Assembly: GCA_963732765.1 (NCBI GenBank)
Contig: CAVTAS010000008.1
Span: 1-64,000 of the forward strand
Reading direction: 5' to 3'
DNA from: JANYHF01 sp963732765
GTDB taxonomy: Bacteria > Pseudomonadota > Alphaproteobacteria > Rhizobiales > Hyphomicrobiaceae
Length of the DNA stretch: 64,000 nt
The notes under the pieces are model-generated. The model had not been told where the DNA came from and searched no databases. It was given only the letters and a program-made list of their open reading frames with translations. Made by a program: the position numbers and the translations under genes. Below, one piece after another: positions 8,319 through 18,033 of this stretch; within the stretch, counting starts at the first letter, position 1, and the number at the start of each line of letters is the position of its first letter.

Positions 8319-9572
8319 CTACTTATGCGGATCGTACCACTTGGCGAGGCCCGCCTCGGTCTGCTTGCCGGCATCTTCCGGGCTCATGGCGCCGTTGATT
8401 ACCTGCGCCGACACGTTCCAGAGCTCGTTCTCAAGGTTCGGCGTGCCGCGCGACAGGATCTGATAGCTGTTGCGGATGGTCGATTTGCACTTAGCCCGCC
8501 AGCTCACGAACTCCTGCGCCACGTCGTCCTTGATGCTCACCTTGGCGTTCGAGAGCGGGAAGAAGCCCGGCAGCTCGTTGGCGAAAATGTTGGCGAAATC
8601 GTCCGTCGCCATCCAGTCCAGGAACACCTTGGCGTCGGCCATGTTCGCGGACTTGGAGTTGATGCCGATGCCGATATCGGTGTGGTCCGAAATGTAGCAA
8701 TCCTTGGCGCCGGCCGGGACCGGGGGAGCGAACGCGCCGAGCTTGAAAGCGCCATCCTTGCGGAAGGTCGAGATGTCCCACGAACCGGCGGGATAAATCG
8801 CGGCCTTGCCGAGCGAGAACAGGTTCTGGCTGTCCGGATACTTCTGCGCCTTGTAACCGTCGCCCAGGTACGGACCCCACTTGGCCAGCGTTTTCCACAC
8901 GTTGACATAGGGCGCATCGGTCAGCTTGGCCGTGCCTTTGATCAGGCCCGCGCGGCCCTCTTCGCCCAGCCAGTAGTTGGGGCCGATGTTCTGGAAGCCC
9001 ATGGTGGCGGCTTCCCACTGGTCGTTGGTGCCCATCGCCAAGGGCACAAATGTGCCGTCCTTCTTGAATTTCTCGAGCACCGCAAAAAACTCGTCTTCGG
9101 TCTTGGGGACGGTGGCGCCGACCTTGGCGAAGGCGTCGGCATTGTACATGAAGCCGTGGATGACGGCGCCCATCGGCAGGCAGAACGTCGTTGCGCCGTC
9201 GTCGGTGGTCCAGGCGGAACGGGCGACGTCGGAGAAGTTCTTCATGCCTCCCAAGTCGTTCAGCGGGGCAAGATGCCCCTTCTTGAATAGCTCCAGCGAG
9301 GCGTCGAACGGCCGGCAGGTAATGAGATCGCCAGCGGTGCCGCCTTCCAGACGTGCGTTCAGGCCGGCATTGTATTCGGTCGGCGGCGAGGGTGCGAACT
9401 CGACCTTGATATCGGGGTTCTTGGCGTTGAACGCCGGGATGATCTTGTTTTTCCAGATGTCGGCGTCGTCGTTGCGCCAGCTCTCAATTTTGAGATTGCC
9501 GGCAAACGCCAGGGCGCTGGCGCTCACCAGCAGCGCGGCCGCAAGGCCCGCTTTCAGGACAAAGCTCGTCAT
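8319..9572 (-). CDS. Extracellular carbohydrate-binding protein, family 1 (probable amino-sugar importer)
   Basis: A 417-aa periplasmic solute receptor with a strong ribosome site (AAGGAGA) and a signal peptide ending near SALAFA. The mature part has the type-2 binding fold pattern (NLKIESWRNDDADIWKNKII, then PDIKVEF, then GTAGDLITC). It is the first gene of a minus-strand transporter operon with two permeases and no ATPase. It is divergent from the amino-sugar kinase gene across 166 bp, hence the inferred substrate N-acetylglucosamine, chitobiose or a related sugar. Confidence 0.88.
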   Translation of the reverse strand: MTSFVLKAGLAAALLVSASALAFAGNLKIESWRNDDADIWKNKIIPAFNAKNPDIKVEFAPSPPTEYNAGLNARLEGGTAGDLITCRPFDASLELFKKGHLAPLNDLGGMKNFSDVARSAWTTDDGATTFCLPMGAVIHGFMYNADAFAKVGATVPKTEDEFFAVLEKFKKDGTFVPLAMGTNDQWEAATMGFQNIGPNYWLGEEGRAGLIKGTAKLTDAPYVNVWKTLAKWGPYLGDGYKAQKYPDSQNLFSLGKAAIYPAGSWDISTFRKDGAFKLGAFAPPVPAGAKDCYISDHTDIGIGINSKSANMADAKVFLDWMATDDFANIFANELPGFFPLSNAKVSIKDDVAQEFVSWRAKCKSTIRNSYQILSRGTPNLENELWNVSAQVINGAMSPEDAGKQTEAGLAKWYDPHK

Positions 9573-9738
9573 GGAGGTCTCCTTCCCTTGCCGGAGCCGA
9601 AGCTGCCCCGGTCAGGCCGGCATTCTGATCCTGGCTTTCTCCGGAACGCAAGCCCCGGATCGTGGCCCCAGATCGCGACGGGTGCACCTCAGCGGCGGGC
9701 TTGCTATGATCACGGTTGATTTGATGGAGCGGGCGGCG

Positions 9739-10626
9739 ATGCTGTTTCTGGGCGTGGACGGTGGCGGGACGAAGTGCCGGGCGCGCATCCGCGACGCCGA
9801 AGGACGGCTGCTGGGCGAGGGGTTGGGCGGGCCGGCCAATATCCATCAGGATTTTCCGGGGACGGTGCGTTCGATTTTGGAGGCAGCGCAAGCGGCAGCA
9901 CATGCGGCAGGTTTGCCTAGGGACGGGTTGGCGGACCTGCAGGCGGGGCTGGGTCTGGCTGGCGTCGAGACGCTGGCTAGCCTTGAACACCTGAAGGGCG
10001 GGCTCCCCTTCGCAGCCGTCACCGCACTCAATGACGCGCCCGCCGCATGTCTGGGCGCGCATGGCGGGGCCGACGGCGGCATCGTGATCGCGGGCACGGG
10101 ATCAGCGGGCTGCGCCATCGTCGGCGGCACCACCACCGTCGTCGGCGGCTGGGGCTTTGAGCTGGGCGATGGCGGCTCAGGTGCGATCATGGGGCGGGCG
10201 GCGGTGCGCGCGGCGGTCGCCAGCATCGACGGGTTGGGACCTGTTACGCCGACAACGGAGCATATTCTGGCTCGCCTGGGTCGCGGCCGTCCAGCGATGG
10301 CGGCCTGGGTGAAGGCGGCGACCACGGCCGACTACGCCCAATTCGCTCCGGCACTGTTCGAGCAGTCGGCGCTCGGCGACCCGCTGGCGGCATCCATCGT
10401 GGCCCAAGCAGTTGACGATGTGGCAGCCATCGCGCGGCGGCTGCTGGCGCTGGGGGCGTCGCGGTTGTGCCTGCTCGGCGGCATGGCGCCGGTCTTGCGC
10501 ACGCGAATGCCGGCAGCGCTCGCATCGCATTTTGCCGCCCCCGTGGCCGATGCGGTAGACGGCGCCATCATGGCGGCGCGGCGCACTGCGGGATTAACCG
10601 CACTACCCGGAGGTGCCGATGGTTGA
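9739..10626 (+). CDS. N-acetylglucosamine kinase, BadF/BadG/BcrA/BcrD ATPase family
   Basis: A 295-aa ASKHA-fold sugar kinase. The N-terminal phosphate-binding loop FLGVDGGGTKCR is at residues 3-14, with later family elements IVIAGTGSAG and GGWGFELGDGGSGA. The start is ATG 9739, with GGAG nine bases upstream; ATGs at 9706 and 9724 are in frame. It should phosphorylate imported GlcNAc (or GlcN) in the cytoplasm. Its last 8 bases overlap the SIS-domain gene, marking an operon with the deaminase and NagA. Confidence 0.85.
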   Translation: MLFLGVDGGGTKCRARIRDAEGRLLGEGLGGPANIHQDFPGTVRSILEAAQAAAHAAGLPRDGLADLQAGLGLAGVETLASLEHLKGGLPFAAVTALNDAPAACLGAHGGADGGIVIAGTGSAGCAIVGGTTTVVGGWGFELGDGGSGAIMGRAAVRAAVASIDGLGPVTPTTEHILARLGRGRPAMAAWVKAATTADYAQFAPALFEQSALGDPLAASIVAQAVDDVAAIARRLLALGASRLCLLGGMAPVLRTRMPAALASHFAAPVADAVDGAIMAARRTAGLTALPGGADG

Positions 10627-11644
10627 CGCACAAATTACCGCCATGGCGCGCGAAACGGCCGAGGCGCCAGAGGTCGTGGCCAGGATGCTCGCAGCGGCCA
10701 AGCCGGCGCTACGCGAAGTTTCCGCCATGTTCCGCGCGCGCAAGCCAACCCACATCGTGACCTCCGCGCGCGGAAGTTCCGATCACGCCGCGCACTACCT
10801 GAAGTACCTGTGCGAGCTTGTGCTGGGGTTGCCCTGCGCCTCGGTGGGGGCGTCGGTGGTGTCGATCTATCGGCGGCCGCTTGCCTTGCGCGACTGCATC
10901 GTGGTCGCCATCTCGCAATCGGGCGCCTCGCCGGACGGTCTGGCCTTCGTGGCCGAGGCCAAGCGCGCGGGCGTACCGGTGGTGTCGATCACCAATGTGC
11001 CGGGGTCGGCACTGGCCAAGCTGGCGGATGTGCCGATCGAGCTGGGGGCGGGCCTGGAGCAGAGCGTTGCCGCCACCAAGACATTCATTGCGTCGGCGGC
11101 CATGGCGGCGCGGATCGTCGCCGAATGGGGTGGGGACGGCGCATTTGTTTCGGCGTTCGATGGATTGCCGGCTGCGCTGGCGGCTGCGAACGGACTTCGC
11201 TGGTCGGCGATGGAGGCCGGGTTCGCCAAGGCCGGCTCGCTCTATGTGCTTGGACGGGGTCCGTCACTGGCAATCGCGGGCGAGGCGGCGCTGAAACTGA
11301 AGGAAACCTCTGGTCTGCATGCCGAGGCCTACTCGTCGGCCGAAGTGATCCATGGGCCCCTGGCGCTGATCGAGCCGGGGTTCCCTGTGCTGTTAGTTGC
11401 GCCGGATGATGCGGCCTACGCAACCAATCTGGCGACGGCGGAACGCCTGCGCGGGGTGGGGGCGGATGTGTACGTTGTGGCGCGCGACGGTGCGCAGTAT
11501 GGCTATGCCGCGACAGCCCATCCGCTGCTCGATCCAATCTCGATCATCCAAACCTTTTACGGCAGCGCCGAACGCATCGCCCGCCTGCGCGGCTACGATC
11601 CCGACCGGCCAAGGCTGCTAAGCAAAGTGACGAGGACGCTATGA
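10619..11644 (+). CDS. SIS-domain glucosamine-6-phosphate deaminase-like protein (NagB-II type)
   Basis: A 341-aa protein with two sugar-isomerase (SIS) domains. The first holds TSARGSSDHAAHYLKYL and AISQSGASPDGLAFV, the second VLGRGPSLAIAGEAALKLKE and AEAYSSAEVIHGP, the pattern of the isomerase half of GlmS. In nag clusters this family acts as an alternative deaminase giving fructose-6-phosphate and ammonia. ATG 10619 follows GGAGG at 10609-10613. It overlaps the kinase stop and shares ATGA with nagA. Confidence 0.85.
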   Translation: MVDAQITAMARETAEAPEVVARMLAAAKPALREVSAMFRARKPTHIVTSARGSSDHAAHYLKYLCELVLGLPCASVGASVVSIYRRPLALRDCIVVAISQSGASPDGLAFVAEAKRAGVPVVSITNVPGSALAKLADVPIELGAGLEQSVAATKTFIASAAMAARIVAEWGGDGAFVSAFDGLPAALAAANGLRWSAMEAGFAKAGSLYVLGRGPSLAIAGEAALKLKETSGLHAEAYSSAEVIHGPLALIEPGFPVLLVAPDDAAYATNLATAERLRGVGADVYVVARDGAQYGYAATAHPLLDPISIIQTFYGSAERIARLRGYDPDRPRLLSKVTRTL

Positions 11645-12954
11645 CGAGGTTCGCGCTGACGGCCGAGCGGGTGTTCGATGGGGATCGGATGCAGGGCAAC
11701 GTTGCGGTTGTCATCGCCGGCGCCGAGATTACCCACGTGCTTGCGTGTTCCGCATTGGACAGTGCAATTCCGTTGCACGACCTTGGCGCAGGCGTTCTCG
11801 CGCCTGGCTTCAATGATCTGCAGGTCAATGGCGGTGGCGGCGTCCTTCTCAACGAAACGCCGACAGTCGAAGCTGTCAGGACTATCGCCCAGGCCCACCG
11901 AAAATACGGTGTAACCGGATTGTGCCCAACGGTCATCACCGACCGGCCCGTTGTCCTGGAGGCTGCCGCTGCCGCCGTATCCCAGGCTATCCAGCAGGGT
12001 GTTCCTGGCATCCTCGGCATTCATGTCGAGGGGCCTTTCATCGACCCCAGACGTAAGGGCGCGCATGAGGCGGCGCTTATACGCCAACCGACTGAGGCTG
12101 ACATTAATTGGTTGGCCAACCTGAAGTGTGGCCGAGTACTTGTGACAGTTGCACCCAATTGCGTGTCACCTGATGCGATCCGGCAACTCTATGAGGCGGG
12201 GGTGATCGTAAGTCTCGGGCATTCCGATGCCGACGCGAACGAGGTGCTTGCGGCCCTTGCGGCTGGAGCCACTGGCTTTACACACCTCTTCAATGCCATG
12301 AGTCAGATGACTAGCCGCTCGCCAGGCATGGTTGGAGTGGCTTTGGCGGACCCCGCTCCGTGTTGCGGCATTATTGCCGATGGGCATCACGTCGATCCGA
12401 TTACGCTTCGCGCAGCCATACGTTCCTTCGCGACCAAATCCCACGCGTTCTTGTTTTTTGTGTCCGATGCAATGCCGAGCGCCGCCGGAGGACCGCAACG
12501 TTTTGAGCTGCAAGGCCGGCCGGTAGAGGTTGTGCATGGCCGTTTGCAGCTGGCTGACGGCACACTCGCCGGCGCCAACATCACGATGCTGGATGCGGTG
12601 CGCTACGGCATCGCGCACTTGGCGCTCAGCCTTGAAGAATCGTTGCGAATGGCGTCGCTCCGGCCGGCTCAATTCATTTACCGGGGCCACAACCTAGGTC
12701 GAGTAAAGCCCGGCTGTCGTGCCAACCTGGTGCACCTCTCCGACGATCTCGATGTCCTCGAAACCTGGATCGACGGCGTCTCGTCGCGCGAGGCATCGTA
12801 CTTGATGGATCCTACAACCGTGCAGCGCCCCGCCGAATTCGCTCGCTGCCACGCCGCCGGTCTCGTGGCCGCTCAGGGCCAAAACGCCTTGCCTAACAAG
12901 CAGCTTCAAGCCCCATGTTGCATTGCAGCGCGCGGGCGCTATGCACTATCGTGA
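11641..12954 (+). CDS. nagA: N-acetylglucosamine-6-phosphate deacetylase with C-terminal tail
   Basis: A 437-aa amidohydrolase-fold enzyme removing acetate from GlcNAc-6-phosphate. Metal and catalytic elements are visible: HVEGPF (Glu ligand), VSLGHSDA and FTHLFNAM (His ligands), and the catalytic Asp in FVSDAMP. The start overlaps the upstream stop as ATGA. The homologous core ends near residue 385; about 50 residues follow (from SREASYLMD to RGRYALS) that I do not recognise. Several stretches (for example 12060-12130) use more A/T-ending codons than neighbouring genes, possibly a sign of separate origin. Confidence 0.9.
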   Translation: MTRFALTAERVFDGDRMQGNVAVVIAGAEITHVLACSALDSAIPLHDLGAGVLAPGFNDLQVNGGGGVLLNETPTVEAVRTIAQAHRKYGVTGLCPTVITDRPVVLEAAAAAVSQAIQQGVPGILGIHVEGPFIDPRRKGAHEAALIRQPTEADINWLANLKCGRVLVTVAPNCVSPDAIRQLYEAGVIVSLGHSDADANEVLAALAAGATGFTHLFNAMSQMTSRSPGMVGVALADPAPCCGIIADGHHVDPITLRAAIRSFATKSHAFLFFVSDAMPSAAGGPQRFELQGRPVEVVHGRLQLADGTLAGANITMLDAVRYGIAHLALSLEESLRMASLRPAQFIYRGHNLGRVKPGCRANLVHLSDDLDVLETWIDGVSSREASYLMDPTTVQRPAEFARCHAAGLVAAQGQNALPNKQLQAPCCIAARGRYALS

Positions 12955-12983
12955 AGCACCGCCGTCAAGGGACCTCCGCAATC

Positions 12984-15494
12984 ATGCCATTGAGTGAACG
13001 CATCCGCTCCAGGTTGGTCGAGTTTGCCGCAGCCGTGGATGCCTCGAGCAAGTTCGCGCGTGGCGAAGCGCCGGCCGCGAACGCTACTGGCGCGCGGCTG
13101 GCCGAAGGCATTCTCGACAAACTCACCCATTCGCTGGGCGCCGAACCGCTGCTGGCGACGCGCGCCGAATGGCTCGCCGCCGTTAGCCTGGCCGTGCGGG
13201 ACCGCGTGCTCGACCGTTGGCTGGAAAGCCAGCGCCAAAGCAAGCGCGATGGCGCCAAACAGGTGTGCTATTTCTCCGCCGAATTCCTGATTGGCCGTCT
13301 GCTGCGAGACTCGACTAGCAACCTAGGGTTGATTCGTCCACTGGAAGACGCCCTCGCCAAGCTGGGCGCCGCGGGCGATTTTGCCGGGCTGGCCGAGTTG
13401 GAGAACGATCCCGCGCTCGGCAATGGCGGCCTGGGGCGCCTCGCCGCCTGCTATATGGAGAGCATGGCCAGCCTGGGTATTCCGGCCGTCGGCTACGGCA
13501 TCCGCTACGACAACGGCCTGTTCAAGCAGGTGATCCGCGACGGCTACCAAGTCGAGGAGCCCGATACTTGGCTCGCCGGTGGCAATCCTTGGGAAGTCGA
13601 GCGCCAGGGCACGCGCTTCGATGTCGGGTTTGGCGGCGGCGTGCAGGACGTCGGCGGCAAGCAGATCTGGACGCCAGCCGAGACCCTTATCGCTCAGGCC
13701 TTCGACATGCCGGTGGTGGGCTGGCGCGGCAAGCGCGTCAACACGCTGCGGCTGTGGAGCGCGCGCGCCCGCACCCCGCTCCGGCTCGATCAGTTCAATG
13801 GCGGCGACCATATCGGGGCGCTCTACGATAAATCGCGCGCCGAGAGCATCAACCAGGTTCTGTATCCCGCCGACTCCAACGCCGCCGGGCAGGAATTGCG
13901 CTTGCGACAGGAGTACTTTTTCGTCTCGGCGTCGCTGCAGGATCTGCTGGCGCGCCATGTCGAGCGCTTCAAGGATGTGCGCAATCTCGCCGAGAAGGCG
14001 TCGGTCCAGCTCAACGACACCCACCCGTCAATTGCGGTCGCGGAATTGATGCGTCTGCTGATGGATGTGCACCGCTTGCCGCAGGCCGAAGCCTGGAGCA
14101 TCACCCGCGCCACCATCTCCTACACCAACCACACGCTGTTGCCCGAGGCGCACGAAAGCTGGTCGGTGCACCTGATGCAGACGCTGCTGCCGCGCCACAT
14201 GCAGATCATTTACGCCCTTGACGATCTGGTGCTGGCCGACGCCGAGGCGCGCGCGGCCGGCGACGGAGCGCTCAAGGCCGCGGTGGCCTTGATCGACCGG
14301 CATGGGGATTGGCGCGTGCGCATGGGCAATCTGGCCTTTGCGGGATCGCACAAAGTCAACGGCGTATCGCAGTTGCATACCGACCTAATGAAGGCCTCGG
14401 TGTTCTCCAGCCTGGACCGCGTTTATCCCGACCGGATCGTCAACAAGACCAATGGCGTGACGCCGCGGCGCTGGCTGCAACAGGTCAATCCGGGACTGAC
14501 AGCGCTGATCCAGGCCACCATCGGCGACAAGATCCTGGACAACGCCGACGAGCTGGCGAAACTCCGTCCGTTTGCGGACGATGCCGGGTTCCGGGCCAAG
14601 TTCATGGACGTCAAGCGCGCCAACAAGGTGCGGCTGGCTGGATTGATCCGTGATCGTCTCGACATCAAGGTCGACCCGGCCGCGATCTTCGACGTGCAGA
14701 TCAAGCGCATCCACGAATACAAGCGCCAGCTGATGAACATCGTGCAGACCGTGGCGCTCTACAACGCCATGAAGGCCAATCCCGAGGCCAACTGGACGCC
14801 GCATGTGAGGATCTTCGCTGGCAAGGCGGCGCCGAGCTATTTTGCGGCCAAACGGATCATCCAACTGATCAACGATGTTGCCGCGGTGGTGAACGCCGAC
14901 GCGAGCTTACGCGGGCGGCTGAAGGTGGTGTTCCTGCCGAACTACAATGTCAGCCTGGCGGAAGTGATCATTCCGGCAGCCGACATTTCCGAGCAAATCT
15001 CCACCGCCGGCATGGAAGCGTCCGGCACCGGCAACATGAAGTTCGCGCTTAACGGCGCGGTGACGGTCGGCACGCTCGATGGCGCCAATGTTGAGATGCT
15101 CGAGCATATCGGCGCCGACAACATGATGATCTTTGGCCAGACGGCCGCCGAAGTCGAGGCGCGCCGCAAGTCTGGCCACGATCCGCGCGCCATCATTGAG
15201 GCTTCGCCGTCGCTCAAGGGCGCTCTGGAAGCCATCGCTGGTGGCGAGTTCTCAAACGGCGACCGCGACCGTTACAAGGGACTCACAGATAATCTCTATG
15301 CCCATGACTGGTTCATGGTGGCCGCCGACTTCGACGCCTACGAGGCCGCGCAGGCAAAACTCGACAAGCTATGGGCCGACCAGATGCGCTGGGGCGCGAT
15401 GGCGGTGCGCAATACTGCCGCCATGGGTTGGTTCTCGTCCGACCGGGCAGTGCGCGACTATGCAAGAGACATCTGGCACGTGGCGGCGGATTGA
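12984..15494 (+). CDS. glgP: Glycogen phosphorylase
   Basis: An 836-aa enzyme releasing glucose-1-phosphate from glycogen. The start ATG 12984 lies 29 bp after the nagA stop. Motifs include the substrate region NGGLGRLAACYMESMA, NPWEVERQ, the helix segment RIHEYKRQLMN, and the pyridoxal-phosphate lysine in EASGTGNMKFALNG. Length matches bacterial GlgP. A double-hairpin repeat element fills the 281-bp gap before glgB, where the transcript may be attenuated or processed. Confidence 0.96.
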   Translation: MPLSERIRSRLVEFAAAVDASSKFARGEAPAANATGARLAEGILDKLTHSLGAEPLLATRAEWLAAVSLAVRDRVLDRWLESQRQSKRDGAKQVCYFSAEFLIGRLLRDSTSNLGLIRPLEDALAKLGAAGDFAGLAELENDPALGNGGLGRLAACYMESMASLGIPAVGYGIRYDNGLFKQVIRDGYQVEEPDTWLAGGNPWEVERQGTRFDVGFGGGVQDVGGKQIWTPAETLIAQAFDMPVVGWRGKRVNTLRLWSARARTPLRLDQFNGGDHIGALYDKSRAESINQVLYPADSNAAGQELRLRQEYFFVSASLQDLLARHVERFKDVRNLAEKASVQLNDTHPSIAVAELMRLLMDVHRLPQAEAWSITRATISYTNHTLLPEAHESWSVHLMQTLLPRHMQIIYALDDLVLADAEARAAGDGALKAAVALIDRHGDWRVRMGNLAFAGSHKVNGVSQLHTDLMKASVFSSLDRVYPDRIVNKTNGVTPRRWLQQVNPGLTALIQATIGDKILDNADELAKLRPFADDAGFRAKFMDVKRANKVRLAGLIRDRLDIKVDPAAIFDVQIKRIHEYKRQLMNIVQTVALYNAMKANPEANWTPHVRIFAGKAAPSYFAAKRIIQLINDVAAVVNADASLRGRLKVVFLPNYNVSLAEVIIPAADISEQISTAGMEASGTGNMKFALNGAVTVGTLDGANVEMLEHIGADNMMIFGQTAAEVEARRKSGHDPRAIIEASPSLKGALEAIAGGEFSNGDRDRYKGLTDNLYAHDWFMVAADFDAYEAAQAKLDKLWADQMRWGAMAVRNTAAMGWFSSDRAVRDYARDIWHVAAD

Positions 15495-15525
15495 GATGAA
15501 ATTGGCAGGCAACGCATCGGGCACT

Positions 15526-15716
15526 CCTTCTCCCCCTCATCTTCGAGGGGGAGAAGGTGGCGCGTTTCAGCGCCGGATGAGGGGTAGCCGCGAGTCCGGA
15601 CGATCGGTGCGCGGCTCTCACGTCCTGCATGGAGCAAGCGGTTGCCCCTCACCTGTCGCTGATTCCTCGCGCGTTGCGCTCGGGCGACATCCTCTCCCCC
15701 TAAGCAGGGGGAGAGG
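15526..15716. repeat. Double-hairpin palindromic intergenic element, copy A
   Basis: Outer hairpin 1 has perfect 13-bp arms at 15526-15538 and 15545-15557. Outer hairpin 2 has 10-bp arms at 15691-15700 and 15707-15716. Between them an inner inverted repeat pairs TGAGGGGTAGCCGC (15578-15591) with GCGGTTGCCCCTCA (15638-15651). The same three-part layout recurs at 22761-22973 and 61254-61465. It fills the gap between glgP and glgB. Confidence 0.8.
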
Positions 15717-15775
15717 AAAAGACCGCTTCGCGAACACAGCCGGCCGCACGTTTTACTCTGTGACCTGACGGAACC

Positions 15776-17980
15776 ATGCCCATGATAACGGCCGAAACGA
15801 CACTTAGCGACGAGGCGGTAGCCGCGATCGCTGCCGGAACGCATGGCGATCCGTTTGGCGTGCTTGGTGTGCACGACGTGGGCGGAAGGTTCGTGATGCG
15901 CGCGTTCGTCCCGGGCGCGGTAAGTCTGCGCGCAGAGACGCTGGCCGGAATGAGCCTGGGCGAGATCGCGCGCCGCAACGATGCCGGGTTCTTCGAGGGG
16001 CCGGTGCCGTTGACATCGCGCCAGCCGCTACGGCTCACCGCCAGCAACGCCAACGCCACCTGGACCCTGATCGATCCGTATGCCTTCGGTCCTGTGCTCG
16101 GCCCGCTCGACGACTACTATGGCGCAGAAGGCACGCACTTGCGCCTCTACGATCGGCTGGGCGCACATGTCATCGAACATGAGGGCGTCACGGGCACGGC
16201 CTTTGCGGTCTGGGCGCCGAACGCCTCGCGTGTCTCCGTGGTTGGCGATTTCAATATCTGGGACGGCCGCCGCCACGTCATGCGCAAGCGGCTGGGTTCG
16301 GGATTGTGGGAGATCTTTGTTCCCGAGCTGAATGTCGGGACGGCCTATAAATTCGAGATCATCGCAGCCGATGGAATGCTGCTGCCGCAGAAAGCCGATC
16401 CGTTCAGCTTCGGCGCCGAGTTGCGGCCCAAGACTGCCTCGGTCGTGACGCGTACGGACGGCTTTGCCTGGAGCGACGCCGGCTACCTCGACGCCCGCGC
16501 CAAACGCGATCCACGCCGGGCGCCGATGACCACGCTGGAGGTGCATCTGGGCTCTTGGCGCAAGCGCGCCGACGGCGGCTTTCTCTCGTACGACGAACTG
16601 GCCAACCAGCTCATTCCGTATGCGACGGAGCTTGGCTTCACGCACATCGAGTTGCTGCCGGTTACCGAGCATCCCTATGATCCGTCTTGGGGCTATCAGC
16701 CGACCGGCCTCTACGCGCCCACCGCGCGCTTTGGCGATGCGGCGGGGTTCGCGCGTTTTGTCGATAAGGCGCATGCAGCCAATCTCGGCGTCATCCTCGA
16801 CTGGGTGCCGGCCCACTTCCCGACCGACGCGCACGGCCTCGACCATTTCGACGGCACCGCACTCTACGAACATGCCGACCCCAGGAAGGGCTTTCATCCC
16901 GACTGGAACACGGCGATCTACAATTTCGGCCGCAAAGAAGTGGCTGCCTTCCTGGTCAACAACGCGCTGTTCTGGCTGGAGCGCTATCACCTCGACGGCC
17001 TGCGCGTGGATGCGGTCGCCTCCATGCTGTACCTCGACTATTCGCGCAAGGCGGGCGAGTGGGTGCCCAACGAGCACGGCGGCAACGAGAACCTGGAAGC
17101 CATCGCCTTCCTGCGCCGTATGAACGAGGTCACCTACGGCCAGCATCCCGGCATCGTCACCATCGCGGAAGAATCCACCGCCTTTCCGGGCGTGTCGAAG
17201 CCGGCTTACGCAGGCGGCCTAGGCTTCGGCTTCAAATGGAACATGGGTTTCATGCACGACACGCTGCAGTATTTTGCGCGCGATCCCGTGCATCGCCGCC
17301 ACCACCATCACGAGCTGACCTTCGGCCTGCTCTATGCGTTCACGGAGAATTTCGTTCTGCCGCTCAGCCATGACGAGGTCGTCCACGGCAAGGGCTCGCT
17401 GCTGAACAAGATGGCTGGCGACGACTGGCAGAAGTTCGCTGGCTTGCGCGCCTACTACGCTTTCATGTGGGGTTATCCCGGCAAGAAGCTCTTGTTCATG
17501 GGCCAGGAGTTCGCACAGCGCGCCGAGTGGAAAGCGGACGCTAGCCTCGACTGGCACCTGCTCGACGCCCCCGCTCATGCCGGCGTGCAGAACCTGATCG
17601 GCGACCTCAATCGTCTGTACCGGGACACTCCGGCGCTGCACGCGCGCGACTGCGAGCCCGAGGGCTTCGAGTGGCTGATCGCGGACGATGCGGCCAACTC
17701 CGTCTATGCCTGGCTGCGCAAGGATGGATCGGGCGGGCCGCCGGTCGCTGTCGTGTGCAACTTCACGCCGATGCCGCGCGATCGCTACCGGGTGCCGCTG
17801 CCGATGGCGGGCCGCTGGCGCGAACGGCTCAATTCCGATGCCGGCCACTATGGCGGCTCAGGCCGGGGTAATCTTGGCGAAGTGCATGCAACTCAAGTTT
17901 CTTCGCATGGCCAGCCTGCCAGCGCTGAAATCTCATTGCCACCCATGGCAACCTTGTTCTTAGAGTATGTCGGGAGCTGA
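15776..17980 (+). CDS. glgB: 1,4-alpha-glucan branching enzyme
   Basis: A 734-aa GH13 enzyme forming alpha-1,6 branches in glycogen. An N-terminal beta-sandwich (GTHGDPFGVLGVHDV near residue 25) and a CBM48-like module (FAVWAPNASRVSVVGDFN) precede the catalytic barrel. Catalytic motifs: DWVPAHFPTD, GLRVDAVASMLYLDYSR (nucleophile Asp), IAEESTAFPG (acid Glu) and LSHDEVVHGKGSLL. Length is normal. It is followed 53 bp later by glgC. Confidence 0.96.
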   Translation: MPMITAETTLSDEAVAAIAAGTHGDPFGVLGVHDVGGRFVMRAFVPGAVSLRAETLAGMSLGEIARRNDAGFFEGPVPLTSRQPLRLTASNANATWTLIDPYAFGPVLGPLDDYYGAEGTHLRLYDRLGAHVIEHEGVTGTAFAVWAPNASRVSVVGDFNIWDGRRHVMRKRLGSGLWEIFVPELNVGTAYKFEIIAADGMLLPQKADPFSFGAELRPKTASVVTRTDGFAWSDAGYLDARAKRDPRRAPMTTLEVHLGSWRKRADGGFLSYDELANQLIPYATELGFTHIELLPVTEHPYDPSWGYQPTGLYAPTARFGDAAGFARFVDKAHAANLGVILDWVPAHFPTDAHGLDHFDGTALYEHADPRKGFHPDWNTAIYNFGRKEVAAFLVNNALFWLERYHLDGLRVDAVASMLYLDYSRKAGEWVPNEHGGNENLEAIAFLRRMNEVTYGQHPGIVTIAEESTAFPGVSKPAYAGGLGFGFKWNMGFMHDTLQYFARDPVHRRHHHHELTFGLLYAFTENFVLPLSHDEVVHGKGSLLNKMAGDDWQKFAGLRAYYAFMWGYPGKKLLFMGQEFAQRAEWKADASLDWHLLDAPAHAGVQNLIGDLNRLYRDTPALHARDCEPEGFEWLIADDAANSVYAWLRKDGSGGPPVAVVCNFTPMPRDRYRVPLPMAGRWRERLNSDAGHYGGSGRGNLGEVHATQVSSHGQPASAEISLPPMATLFLEYVGS

Positions 17981-18033
17981 ATAGTCGCGTCACAAGTAAT
18001 GCCCGCGTCAGATGGGCGAGAGGAGGAAAGACG

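Noticed and set aside
16028..17146. Long antisense open frame opposite glgB (372 codons)
   Set aside because: GC-rich coding DNA keeps the opposite strand open; glgB carries all GH13 motifs and the antisense translation matches no fold.
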